Origin: Truepera sp965215315
Lineage (GTDB): Bacteria > Deinococcota > Deinococci > Deinococcales > Trueperaceae
Assembly: GCA_965215315.1 (NCBI GenBank)
Contig: CBDCDB010000008.1
Location: 2,604,001 to 2,668,000, forward strand
Reading direction: 5' to 3'
DNA length: 64,000 bases
The notes beneath the pieces are model-generated. The model saw only the letters and a list, made by a program, of their open reading frames with translations, did not search any database and was not told the origin of the DNA. Below are positions 29,664 to 37,680 of this stretch, in pieces; positions within the stretch are counted from its first letter, which is position 1, and each line of letters begins with the position of its first letter. The position numbers and the translations under genes were made by a program.

Positions 29664-30409
29664 AGGTTCTGCTAACGCGGGTTCTCTTGACACATGGTGA
29701 GGGGAGACTCGAGGGTCTAGCCGAAGCGCTCAGCGCCCAGGGGTTTGACGTCACGCATGAACCGTTCATCAAGACCGAGTTTTTACCCGTTAATCAAGCC
29801 AGAGCCGCCGCTGAAGGGTTGTTCGGCGCGGACTGGCTGCTGTTCACCAGCCGTACCGCCGTAAAAGCGTGGGTAAATCTGGCGCTTCCTCTCGACCCTT
29901 ATAAAATCGGTGTTGTCGGGCAAAAGACGGCTGAAGAGATAGAAAGGGCGAACGGTACCGTTTCACTCGTCGCTGAACCGGCCAACGCCAAAGGTTTTCT
30001 GGATACATTTCTAGCCTGTGTTTCCCTGCCGAGCCGTGTTGGGCTTCCTTGCGGCGAACGGGCCTTACCAACACTTTCTACCGGACTCAGTGAGGCAGGG
30101 TTTACGGTTCAAAAAGCTGTCCTTTACCGCACCGCACTGCAACTTGCGCCTCACTTAGACGCCGACTTTATCGTTCTGGCAAGCCCGTCGGCGGTGGCAG
30201 CGCTTCCTGAACCGGCGGGACAAACGCAACTTGTGGCGCTAGGCCCGAGCACCTACCAAGCTGTAAAAGCACGCGGCTGGCACGCGGCTGAAGCGCAAAC
30301 ACCCGACGTTAAAGGTGTCGTTCAGGCGTTGTTTACGGCAATTACGGCGACGCTACCCGCAGCGCAAGTTGAGCTTGCACAACCAAAAAATCAACCAGGA
30401 GAATTATGA
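29660..30409 (+). CDS. hemD: Uroporphyrinogen-III synthase
   Basis: It closes and inverts the tetrapyrrole ring. Sequence conservation is weak, as is usual for this family. Recognisable parts are LEGLAEALSAQGFDVTHEPFIKTE, DWLLFTSRTAVKAW, IGVVGQKTAEEIE and FIVLASPSAVAAL. The 249-aa length and the position between hemC and hemB, overlapping both, make the assignment firm. Confidence 0.9.
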   Translation: MKVLLTRVLLTHGEGRLEGLAEALSAQGFDVTHEPFIKTEFLPVNQARAAAEGLFGADWLLFTSRTAVKAWVNLALPLDPYKIGVVGQKTAEEIERANGTVSLVAEPANAKGFLDTFLACVSLPSRVGLPCGERALPTLSTGLSEAGFTVQKAVLYRTALQLAPHLDADFIVLASPSAVAALPEPAGQTQLVALGPSTYQAVKARGWHAAEAQTPDVKGVVQALFTAITATLPAAQVELAQPKNQPGEL

Positions 30410-31461
30410 TTCAGGATAAACCCTCTTTTGTTCAGCGCCCCCGGCGGCTACGTTCGACGGCTGCGCTTCGCGACCTCGTAGCCCAGACCTTTATACAGCC
30501 TCGAGACCTGATGATGCCCTACTTCGTGGTGTCAGGAACGAACGTTAGCGAACCTATCCATTCACTGCCTGGGGTGGCGCGGCTGAGTCCGGATTTGCTT
30601 TTGCGCGACCTCGAGCGTGGTCTTAAGTTAGGTATCCGGGCGGCGATGCTCTTCGGCGTCGTTCCGGGAGAGCTTAAAGACGGCAGCGGCACACCAGCAC
30701 ACGATCCTAACGGCCCGGTTGCCCAGGCTTTACGCGCGGCCCGCCGCGCCTTCGGCAACGATGTTGTCTTGATGACCGACGTATGTTTGTGCGGTTACAC
30801 GGACCACGGGCACTGCGGCTTGCTGCGCCAAACGCCGAGGGGCGTCGTTATCGACAACGACCCGAGCTTGGGAGCACTCGCAGAGATGGCGGTCGTTCAC
30901 GCTGAAGCTGGAGCCGATCTGGTCTCGCCTTCGGACATGATGGACGGGCGCGTTGGGTATTTGCGCGGCGCACTCGACCGGGCCGGGTTTCAAGATACCG
31001 GCATTTTGGCCTACACCGTAAAATATGCCTCGGCGTTTTACGGCCCCTTCCGCGACGCGGCGGGTTCGACACCCAAGGGTAACGCGGCTGAAGACAGTAC
31101 GGCAGCGCCCCCGAACGATCGTAAAACCTATCAGATGGACCCTCGTAACCCTCGCGAGGCGCGGCTCGAGGTCGCCCTCGACGAAGCTGAGGGAGCCGAC
31201 ATGCTAATGGTCAAGCCAGCACTGGCGTATCTCGACATTTTGTACCAAATGCGGCAGGCCAGCAACCTGCCGCTTACGGCGTATCACGTCTCGGGTGAAT
31301 ATGCGGCGCTCAAAGCGGCGGCGGCGGTGGGCGCTTTGGACGAAGCAGCGGCAGTCCACGAAAGCCTTACGGCGATTAAACGGGCCGGGGCAGACTTAAT
31401 TATCAGCTACTACGCGCTCGAGGCCGCCGAAAAAGGCTGGCTGGACCGAAACCCGCGCTAA
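30406..31461 (+). CDS. hemB: Delta-aminolevulinic acid dehydratase (porphobilinogen synthase)
   Basis: It condenses two aminolevulinates. DVCLCGYTDHGHCGLL provides the metal-site cysteines (a zinc-type enzyme). The active-site Lys regions are LAYTVKYASAFYGPFRDAAGS and ADMLMVKPALAYLDIL. The protein has 351 aa. The start codon overlaps the hemD stop; GGAGAATT upstream serves as ribosome binding site. It ends the hemACDB group. Confidence 0.97.
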   Translation: MIQDKPSFVQRPRRLRSTAALRDLVAQTFIQPRDLMMPYFVVSGTNVSEPIHSLPGVARLSPDLLLRDLERGLKLGIRAAMLFGVVPGELKDGSGTPAHDPNGPVAQALRAARRAFGNDVVLMTDVCLCGYTDHGHCGLLRQTPRGVVIDNDPSLGALAEMAVVHAEAGADLVSPSDMMDGRVGYLRGALDRAGFQDTGILAYTVKYASAFYGPFRDAAGSTPKGNAAEDSTAAPPNDRKTYQMDPRNPREARLEVALDEAEGADMLMVKPALAYLDILYQMRQASNLPLTAYHVSGEYAALKAAAAVGALDEAAAVHESLTAIKRAGADLIISYYALEAAEKGWLDRNPR

Positions 31462-31519
31462 AGCGGGCTCAAAGTTTGACAGCTAGACCGGACGACCGCG
31501 TTGCAAGCCTCTTTTGTAA

Positions 31520-33061
31520 TCAGTAACTGAAAGGTGGCGCGAGCGGTTGCCGGGGTGTACCGCCACCCCCGACGGTGCTGGAACTGCTGTTGTCCACAAC
31601 GTACAGCGCCGAAAAAATATCTGCCATATCTTTCGCCCAGGCGCACGCCTGCTCTAAATCTGTACAGGTACTTAGCGTGTTGACCTCGAACGGAAATCCC
31701 CACGCTTTTTGAAATTCGTCCGCTACGCGCCCGTCCGGGCTCCACTCGGTCTCGAGGCTGTAAACGTCCCAAGCGGTGTCGTCAACGATGTAAGCGCCGT
31801 AATTTTTGAACGCCCGAGCGAGAATCTTGGCAGGCTCAGTTCTCAGTGCCCCCAAATCAAAATCGGGTTTGAGCGCCAGAAGCGCCCCCATCTCGGTTGC
31901 CGCGACACTTCCCCCATAGGCAAGCTCTCCTGCATACCCGTCGGCGTTTAGAGCAGGCCAGCGGTAGCCGGGAGTCGCCTCTTTCGCGGTGTAGTACAGA
32001 TACTTCTTGGCGTAGACGTTGACCTTTAGAGCGTGGCGGATAACACTTCCGGGCAGCAGTTCACCCAGCCGAACGGTGCCGCCAATACTCGACATTCCGC
32101 TCCCGCCGTGTGCCCCTTCAATCCCTCGTCCGGTTTTTAGGTTCGTGTCCGGTTTGAGGTACTGGCTCGTGATCGTCCCGTCTGGACAGACGTGAAAAGG
32201 CTGCGTCTGCTTTATGGTTTCACCGTCCGGCATGAGGATCGCCGCGCCCATATTAGGGGTAGTACCTTTGTAACCGGGGTCGGTGTAAAAACCGTCAGGG
32301 ACGGGAATCTGTTCGTCGAACGCCGTTTGGCCCGGTTTGAGCGAGCCGCAGCGTGTTTTTGAACTGTCCCAGCCTGCGTCATTAAGAACGACGGGTTTAA
32401 GCGGTGCACTCGGCTCGAGGATCAAGACGTCTTCGTCGGTCGTCATACCCATGCTGAGAGACGCGCCGATCCCTGCCGGAACGTACTCAGCTCCACTGCC
32501 GACAGGCATATTCCAGATGCTGTCCTGGGTAAAGGGCCACTCAAGCGGATTACGACTCTTCGGAAAAGATTGTGACGGCAGTGAGGTGGGCCGAAGGGTC
32601 ATAAAGTCAACGAAAATATTTCGGTCGCGGCCTTTGCCCCGGTAGAGATCATTGACCAGTCGGGCGTCAAAGTATTGTCCACGGTTGAGGCACACCTTCC
32701 CGAACTGCTGGTCTTTATACGTTGAGGTCTCTACGGGATTGTCGCGTCCTAGCTGCTGACCGGATAGGCTCAGGCGTAGCCGCGGCGCACCTTTGTAACG
32801 GTCGGCCCGCGCCCGCACGCTCACCTCGTAACATCCCTCGGCTACTTCACCGAGGTCAAAAGATGCTCTGTCCGCATTGCGCCACAACCCCACCGCGCGT
32901 CCGCCTGCAGCCGCAGCGTCAGGGGTCAGCTTCCCGTCCGGTTCTAGCCGCAGCTGCGCAGGCGCAGCAAGCGCGTCTACTTGGTTGTCAGTAGCTAACC
33001 TGCTACAACTCACCAACAGAACTAAAAACAGTGCACTCGCGAAAACTTTTGGTAGCATCAT
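31520..33061 (-). CDS. Large lipoprotein of unknown function
   Basis: The protein has 513 aa. The signal peptide is VFASALFLVLLVSC, with Cys as the lipid site. Residues about 35-160 look like a carbohydrate-binding beta-sandwich (FDLGEVAEGCYEVSVRARAD and RLSLSGQQL, then VDFMTL). The rest starts PFTQDSIWNMPVGSGAEYVPAG and contains GIEGAHGGSGMSSIGGTVRLGELLPG, IRHALKVNVYA and YGAYIVDDTAWD, a conserved secreted-protein block I have seen without a function. No catalytic motif is evident. It converges with hemB. Confidence 0.75.
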   Translation of the reverse strand: MMLPKVFASALFLVLLVSCSRLATDNQVDALAAPAQLRLEPDGKLTPDAAAAGGRAVGLWRNADRASFDLGEVAEGCYEVSVRARADRYKGAPRLRLSLSGQQLGRDNPVETSTYKDQQFGKVCLNRGQYFDARLVNDLYRGKGRDRNIFVDFMTLRPTSLPSQSFPKSRNPLEWPFTQDSIWNMPVGSGAEYVPAGIGASLSMGMTTDEDVLILEPSAPLKPVVLNDAGWDSSKTRCGSLKPGQTAFDEQIPVPDGFYTDPGYKGTTPNMGAAILMPDGETIKQTQPFHVCPDGTITSQYLKPDTNLKTGRGIEGAHGGSGMSSIGGTVRLGELLPGSVIRHALKVNVYAKKYLYYTAKEATPGYRWPALNADGYAGELAYGGSVAATEMGALLALKPDFDLGALRTEPAKILARAFKNYGAYIVDDTAWDVYSLETEWSPDGRVADEFQKAWGFPFEVNTLSTCTDLEQACAWAKDMADIFSALYVVDNSSSSTVGGGGTPRQPLAPPFSY

Positions 33062-33240
33062 AAAACCCTTTCTTTACCCTGAATACGGACGCTGCAAAAG
33101 CTTCCCGTAAGTATCAACGCACCCGCGCTTACGCTGAGATCGCGGCTCGAGCTGCAGAGAGAACAAAGATGAGACTCAGGGCCCAATGCACAATATAGCA
33201 GACAGGTTCGGTTTGTACCTTGGGGCGATGTCAAGGGCTT

Positions 33241-33269
33241 GGAGAAGCCTAGGAGAAGCCTAGGACAAG
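33241..33269. repeat. Short tandem repeat GGAGAAGCCTA
   Basis: Two exact 11-bp copies (33241-33251, 33252-33262) and a partial third (GGACAAG) lie about 55 nt upstream of the histidine kinase start, between divergent genes. Confidence 0.7.
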
Positions 33270-33320
33270 AGGCGAGTGAGGACAACATACAGGTGCGGTA
33301 GACCGTGAGAAAATAGCTTT

Positions 33321-34493
33321 GTGAGACGCTCCCGCATCCCCTCCCAACGTGCGACGCGGGTTGCGTTTGCCGTCGTCGTTATCTTTTTGCTCGCGCAGGT
33401 AGCTTGGTGGCTGATCTTTCAGCAACGTTACATCGACCAGGTGACGCAAGGTACGGTCGCTGCTTGGGAGCGTGACGCGGCGACCTCGAGCCTGCTCTAC
33501 ACCGCCCGCCCCGAGCTGTCCGTCCGAAAGCAGCTCACGGAGACGTATCCGCATTTGCGGTTTACCGACGGGCGCTTTATGGTTGACCCGGATGACCTGC
33601 AAACATTCCGCAACGAGCAGACGCGCCACTTGCGGATGTTCGCCTTTGAAGGCCCGTTTTACGCGCTGGTGATTCTCTTGGGTCTTTACATTATCGCGAT
33701 CAGCTTGCGCGCCGAACGCGACCTGAAAAAGCGGCAGCAAAACTTCTTAAACGCGATGTCGCACGAGTTCAAAACGCCCATCAGTACCCTGCGGCTGCTG
33801 GTTGAAACGGCGCTCTACCGGCCTCTAAAACCCGAAAAACAGCGGGATTATCTGGGCCGAATGGAACGTGAGGTCACGCGTTTAGAGGCGATGAGCGAGC
33901 AGATTTTGGCGTCGGCAAGGCTCGAGCACACCCCTACCCTTCACGCGCTCATACCCGCCGAGCTGAGCGAGGTGGTACGGGACACCGTAGAGCGTGAACG
34001 GAGCGGCCTCGAGGCGCGGGGCGCACGGCTCGAGGTTCAGTACGCCGCCGACGCGTTGGGCGTTTCGCTCGACCCGGCGGCGTTCGGGACGATTCTGGGC
34101 AACTTGCTCGACAACGCCGTAAAGTACAGCCCCGGCCTGCAAAAACCCGTGAGGGTGAGGCTCGAGGCGCAGCGGCATCTGGCTTTGGTTCACGTTGAAG
34201 ACGACGGTATCGGCCTGAACGAGGCTGAAAAAGCACGTATCTTCGACCCTTTCTACCGCGTCGGTGACGAACTGACGCGGGCCACTTCAGGCGTCGGGCT
34301 GGGCCTGCATCTGGTACGGTCGATGACCGAAGCGATGAACGGTTGGGTACGCTGCGACGCGCCGCTCGATCCGAGAACCGGACGCGGCAGCCGTTTTACG
34401 GTCGTCCTACCGAGACGCTTGGGCGCACCCGCTCAACCCGCCCAAGCCGCCGCAACCAAACGCCCGCCGCAACCCCGCACGCTAGAAAGCTGA
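33321..34493 (+). CDS. Sensor histidine kinase
   Basis: The 390-aa protein has two membrane helices (about residues 12-32 and 111-131) enclosing a periplasmic domain of about 80 aa. The H box is NAMSHEFKTPISTLRLLVE (phospho-His), the N box LGNLLDNAVKYSPG, and the G boxes DDGIGL and GVGLGLHLV. The signal is unknown. The start is GTG. The response regulator begins 1 nt after its stop, so they form a pair. Confidence 0.93.
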   Translation: MRRSRIPSQRATRVAFAVVVIFLLAQVAWWLIFQQRYIDQVTQGTVAAWERDAATSSLLYTARPELSVRKQLTETYPHLRFTDGRFMVDPDDLQTFRNEQTRHLRMFAFEGPFYALVILLGLYIIAISLRAERDLKKRQQNFLNAMSHEFKTPISTLRLLVETALYRPLKPEKQRDYLGRMEREVTRLEAMSEQILASARLEHTPTLHALIPAELSEVVRDTVERERSGLEARGARLEVQYAADALGVSLDPAAFGTILGNLLDNAVKYSPGLQKPVRVRLEAQRHLALVHVEDDGIGLNEAEKARIFDPFYRVGDELTRATSGVGLGLHLVRSMTEAMNGWVRCDAPLDPRTGRGSRFTVVLPRRLGAPAQPAQAAATKRPPQPRTLES

Positions 34494-34494
34494 T

Positions 34495-35193
34495 ATGTCA
34501 TCTATTCTGATTATCGAGGACGAAACTGCTATCGCCGACATTTTGGCGGACAACCTGCAAGACGAGGGCTATATGACGCTCCACGCTGCTGACGGCAGCA
34601 GCGGTCTACGCTGCTGGCAGACCGAAAAGCCGAATCTGGTCATTCTAGACGTGATGTTGCCGCATCTCTCAGGTTACGAAGTCTGCCGCACGATGCGGGA
34701 GCGCGGTGACACCACGCCCGTGCTCTTTTTAAGTGCCAAAGGTCAGGCCGACGACCGCGTTCAGGGACTCCGGGCCGGGGGCGACGACTATCTGCCCAAA
34801 CCCTTTCACCTGCCCGAGTTTTTGCTCCGCGTCGAAAATATGCTGCGGCGTCAGCACTGGAGCCACACCGCACCCCAAAAAGACGACTCGCTCCGTTTCG
34901 GTGGACACGAAGTTGACTTTCGGACGTGGACGGCGACCCTTTCAAACGGTCAAGAAGAGCCGTTAAGCGAACGCGAGCTTAAAATCTTGCGGCTCCTTAA
35001 CAGGCGGCGCAGTGAGGTCGTCAGCCGTGACGATGTTCTGGACGAGGTGTGGGGCGACGACGCCTTTCCGAGCAGCCGTACAGTTGATAATTTCGTGGTG
35101 CGGCTCAGGCGGCTTTTTGAACCTGATCCAGCAGAACCCCGCTACTTTCATACGGTTTGGGGTGTGGGATACCGGTTTACGCCGGAAGGATAA
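34495..35193 (+). CDS. OmpR/PhoB-type response regulator
   Basis: The 232-aa protein has a receiver domain with the acidic pair EDE near residue 8, phospho-Asp in LVILDVMLPHLSGYEV, and Lys in DDYLPKPF. The C-terminal winged helix is LSERELKILRLLNRRRSEVVSR and SSRTVDNFVVRLRRLFEPD with HTVWGVGYRF. It is a DNA-binding transcription factor controlled by the kinase just upstream. Targets cannot be read from the sequence. Confidence 0.95.
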   Translation: MSSILIIEDETAIADILADNLQDEGYMTLHAADGSSGLRCWQTEKPNLVILDVMLPHLSGYEVCRTMRERGDTTPVLFLSAKGQADDRVQGLRAGGDDYLPKPFHLPEFLLRVENMLRRQHWSHTAPQKDDSLRFGGHEVDFRTWTATLSNGQEEPLSERELKILRLLNRRRSEVVSRDDVLDEVWGDDAFPSSRTVDNFVVRLRRLFEPDPAEPRYFHTVWGVGYRFTPEG

Positions 35194-35352
35194 AGCCGAT
35201 AGCACTTAATGTACACTTTTAGTATATAAGTACTCAGACCTAATTAGTTTTAACTACTTTGAAGCCCCAAAACCGTCGGTTTTTCCGTGCCACAAAGCTT
35301 TCGTAACGCTTTTCTGATTTAACGTAAATTGATACGACTACTTACTGTTTTG

Positions 35353-35595
35353 ATAGATACCGCGAAGCTGTTTAAGAACGGTCAGAGTCAAGCGGTGAGG
35401 CTGCCCAAAGCGTACCGTTTTGAAGGTGAAGATGTTTACGTCAAAAAGGTAGGCAACGGTGTTTTACTTCTCCCTTACGACGACCCTTGGCAGGTTGTGT
35501 GGGAGAGCCTAGACAAGTTTTCAGATGACATTTTTGCTGAAGGGCGCGGGCAAACCGCGCAGCAAGAGCGTAGAGAACTCGACCTCTTTTCGTAA
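35353..35595 (+). CDS. VapB-type antitoxin (AbrB/MazE fold)
   Basis: The sequence TAKLFKNGQSQAVRLPKAYRFEG and VYVKKVGNGVLLLP is the swapped-hairpin AbrB-type DNA-binding domain of VapB antitoxins. The C-terminal PWQVVWESLDKFSDDIF would bind the toxin. The family normally begins M-x-T-A-K-L-F. The codon at that position is ATA (35353), with an in-frame TTG directly before it (35350), so initiation is either AUA or UUG. Its toxin partner downstream is disrupted. Confidence 0.82.
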   Translation: MDTAKLFKNGQSQAVRLPKAYRFEGEDVYVKKVGNGVLLLPYDDPWQVVWESLDKFSDDIFAEGRGQTAQQERRELDLFS

Positions 35596-35666
35596 TCTAT
35601 CTGCTCGGCACAGATATTTGCATCTATAGCACTTAAGCGGTTGAAAGCTACCTTTATCACCATAGA

Positions 35667-36168
35667 ATGTACGTGCTAGACAGTTCAGATGAATGTGGGG
35701 GCGTCTGTTCCCAGATGATACCTGCTATACATCATGCGTCGCCGTCCGGCTCAGGTATTTGAGCGTTTTAGACAAGAGGGGCCTGAACGTATAGGGATTT
35801 CTAGCATCAGCGTCGCCGAACTCAGGTTTGGTATGGAAAAGGGTCGGCGTGTGCAGGGAAATCTAGCGGCGCTGGACGAATTTTTGTATCCGCTGAGCAC
35901 GTATGACTTTGGCGAATATGAGGCCGATAGTTACGGAAGACTTAGCGCAGGGCTCGAGCAGCGGGGCACACCTATCGGTCCGCTCGACACGCTCATCGCG
36001 GCGCACGCCTTAAGTCTGGGAGCAACGCTTGTGACCAACAACACCCGCAAGTTTGAACGCGTTTCTGAACTCTTAGTTGAAAACTGGGCGGACGCCTATA
36101 CCGGGGATGATCGGAGAAATCTTCTGGCATCAACGCCCCGTTTCGCTTCCCGTTACGGTCGGTCGTAA
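35667..36168 (+). pseudogene. VapC toxin (PIN domain), interrupted
   Basis: ATG 35667 opens MYVLDSS, the usual PIN start with the first catalytic Asp, but the frame is then broken. The body resumes in another frame as YIMRRRPAQVFERF and continues with SSISVAELRFGMEKG, GPLDTLIAAHALSLGATLVT and NNTRKFERV to 36168. Between the two parts are about 43 nt (35688-35730) that match the dispersed repeat family near 37.2-37.4 kb. The insertion explains the frame break. An ATG at 35734 could start a truncated product without the first Asp. Its end overlaps the convergent nucleotidyltransferase gene. Confidence 0.8.
35693..35732 (-). repeat. Dispersed short repeat, copy inside vapC
   Basis: On the minus strand it reads TATAGCAGGTATCATCTGGG followed by AACAGACGCCCCCA. 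Closely similar sequences lie at 37227-37263 (plus), 37395-37437 (minus) and, more degenerate, at about 42730-42757 (plus). It looks like one end of a small non-autonomous element. Confidence 0.65.
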
Positions 36169-37212
36169 CCGTTTTCTGACCAACCTGCCGTAAAGCGGCA
36201 GCTTTTCCCAACCGGAGCGCATCTGCAGCTGCAACCGCTGCGTCAGCGCCGCTTCGTGAGCTAACGCTTCGCTGTACCACCGTAAGATGATGGTCTGGCT
36301 GAGGGTTTGAACCTTTGGGTCGGCGTTTACGGTGCTTAAGACATCTTTGGGCAGAGACGCACCTAAAACGTCGTGCGCCAGTTTGACGCCTAAGAGCGCC
36401 ATCCGTAAAACCCGCGCCCGCTTTGCTGTTTGCAAAAACGTTTGCCACTCGAGCACCCTGTGCGCCCGAACGTATTCAGCCACGTCACCTATCTAGGTCA
36501 AAGCTTGCCAAGCATGGCTCGAGCCGTGCAGACACAGGAGCAACAATGTATCTTCCGGGCTAAAACTGTTGACGGGTTTTCCTAGCAGTGAAACCTCAGT
36601 CAGTCGGGGCCAAAGTTTAGCGACCGTCAGCGGTGTCCAGAAAACGCTGCGGCGCAACACGTCGTGGTGAAGCTCGAGCCTCACTCCCGTCTGCACGTGA
36701 ACAAAACTCTGGTGAAAGTGTCTGCTTGGGTCGTCGTTTGTAGGCGTGTAGCCGAGCGCTTCCAAAACAGTTGCTGCCCGTCCGAAGTCTCCGGGCCGCA
36801 CGATGACGTCCAAGTCCTTGAACGACCGGAGCGACACGTCGCCGTAAGCGGTAGCTGCCAGCACCGGCCCCTTGTAAGGAACAGCTTCAACACCTTTTTG
36901 AGCTAGCGCGTCCCAGATGCTGAGCAGGGCGTGCGTAAGCAGCAAATTGTGAACGGCGTTGCTCCGGACGTAGTTAGCTAGTTCTCTGGCTACGAACGCC
37001 GGAACACCCTCGTGAAACCCTTTCAGGTGACGGTGTAAGAGGGGCGTAACGCCGTGATGACGTGCGCCGCGCAGCACCTGTTGCCAATCCGGTTCGGCCC
37101 CGATAAGCGCGCGGAGTTTCTCTGCTGAGGCCGCGTCCAACGCTGTCCGTGAGCAAACAACGAGCAGCTTTAGCTCGGTCGGCATGTCAGCGAGCGCTTG
37201 ATGTGCAGTCAT
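36130..37212 (-). pseudogene. Nucleotidyltransferase family protein (PF14907-like) with in-frame amber codon
   Basis: From ATG 37212 the frame reads MTAHQALADMPTELKLLVVC, then the catalytic region GVEAVPYKGPVLAATAYGDV with SLRSFKDLDVIVRPGD (metal-binding Asp pair), and LELHHDVLRR. It continues to LCLHGSSHAWQALT, where a TAG (36493-36495) interrupts it. The same frame resumes as IGDVAEYVRAHRVLEWQTFL to 36130. Related proteins read ...HGSKHxWxxLxWIxDVAELxR, so TAG replaces the expected TGG (Trp). Either the gene is dead or the amber is read through. Homologues in lasso-type clusters modify a phosphorylated peptide. The MITE-like element lies just upstream. Confidence 0.82.
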
Positions 37213-37226
37213 GGCTACCTCTCGAG

Positions 37227-37437
37227 CTATAGCAGGTGTCTGGAAACAGACGCTCCCATACTGATTTACGCCGCCCCGTACGCATATTGTAAGGGAATCA
37301 GCCCTTAACTGTTTGGGTACTGTGGGCCGCAAAATAGCATTTGCACAAGAGGTTGACACCAGTATCATCCCAGAACGTGTGTGCTGGACTGGAAAAATCT
37401 TACGTAGCGTGTTCCCGACCAGATGATACCTGCTAAA
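37227..37437. mobile_element. MITE-like element with imperfect terminal inverted repeats
   Basis: The left end (plus) reads CTATAGCAGGTGTCTGGAAA then CAGACGCTCCCA. The right end (minus) reads CTTTTAGCAGGTATCATCTGG then TCGGGAACACG. The two ends share TAGCAGGT...TCTGG...GGAACA in opposite orientation, about 210 bp apart, with no coding capacity between. It sits in the 5' region of the nucleotidyltransferase gene, next to the RiPP precursor, and may affect its expression. Confidence 0.55.
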
Positions 37438-37469
37438 AGTACAGAAAATAGATTGTAAGAAGATAAGGT

Positions 37470-37498
37470 GGTGCGTCCGGCAAAAGGTGCCGGACGCA
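37470..37498. terminator. Strong hairpin after the RiPP precursor
   Basis: GTGCGTCCGGC and GCCGGACGCAC form an 11-bp perfect stem around AAAAGGT, starting 16 nt downstream of the precursor stop (minus strand). There is no U-tract on the minus strand, so it may stabilise the short precursor mRNA or slow transcription rather than terminate cleanly. Confidence 0.65.
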
Positions 37499-37513
37499 CG
37501 CAAAAACAGTTAC

Positions 37514-37663
37514 TTAGGGCGAGAACGAGCCGAAAAAGGTCTGCAGCGTGACTTCGGCGGCGCTGCCGTGCTCTTTAAGTTCAGGTTTGGTGTAGGGCTG
37601 CTTCTGTTCAGTGTTAGAGGCTTCGGTGGTTTGTTCAGTTGCGTCTACCGGTTTACGGTTTAT
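37514..37663 (-). CDS. RiPP precursor peptide with lasso-type leader, 49 aa (AUA start)
   Basis: The peptide starts MNRKPVDATEQ; residues 21-40 are KQPYTKPELKEHGSAAEVTL and the C-terminus is QTFFGSFSP. Tyr24, Pro27, Leu29 and Thr39 sit at -17, -14, -12 and -2 relative to a cut after Leu40, exactly the spacing recognised by B1/B2 in lasso peptide leaders. The predicted core QTFFGSFSP (41-49) has no Asp, Glu or Cys. A GAAAGGA Shine-Dalgarno lies 6 nt before ATA 37661-37663; the only other in-frame option, TTG at 37676-37678, lies inside that Shine-Dalgarno. It follows the LRR gene by 17 nt. The modified product is unknown. Confidence 0.78.
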   Translation of the reverse strand: MNRKPVDATEQTTEASNTEQKQPYTKPELKEHGSAAEVTLQTFFGSFSP

Positions 37664-37680
37664 AGGGGTTCCTTTCAAAG

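Noticed and set aside
34960..35205. Small minus-strand frame over the end of the response regulator
   Set aside because: Shadow of the winged-helix coding sequence, without a ribosome binding site.
35201..35634. TAGCACTTAA occurs at about 35202 and 35625, flanking vapB
   Set aside because: Only about 10-11 bp in common, no matching surroundings; could be chance, so not called as an element.
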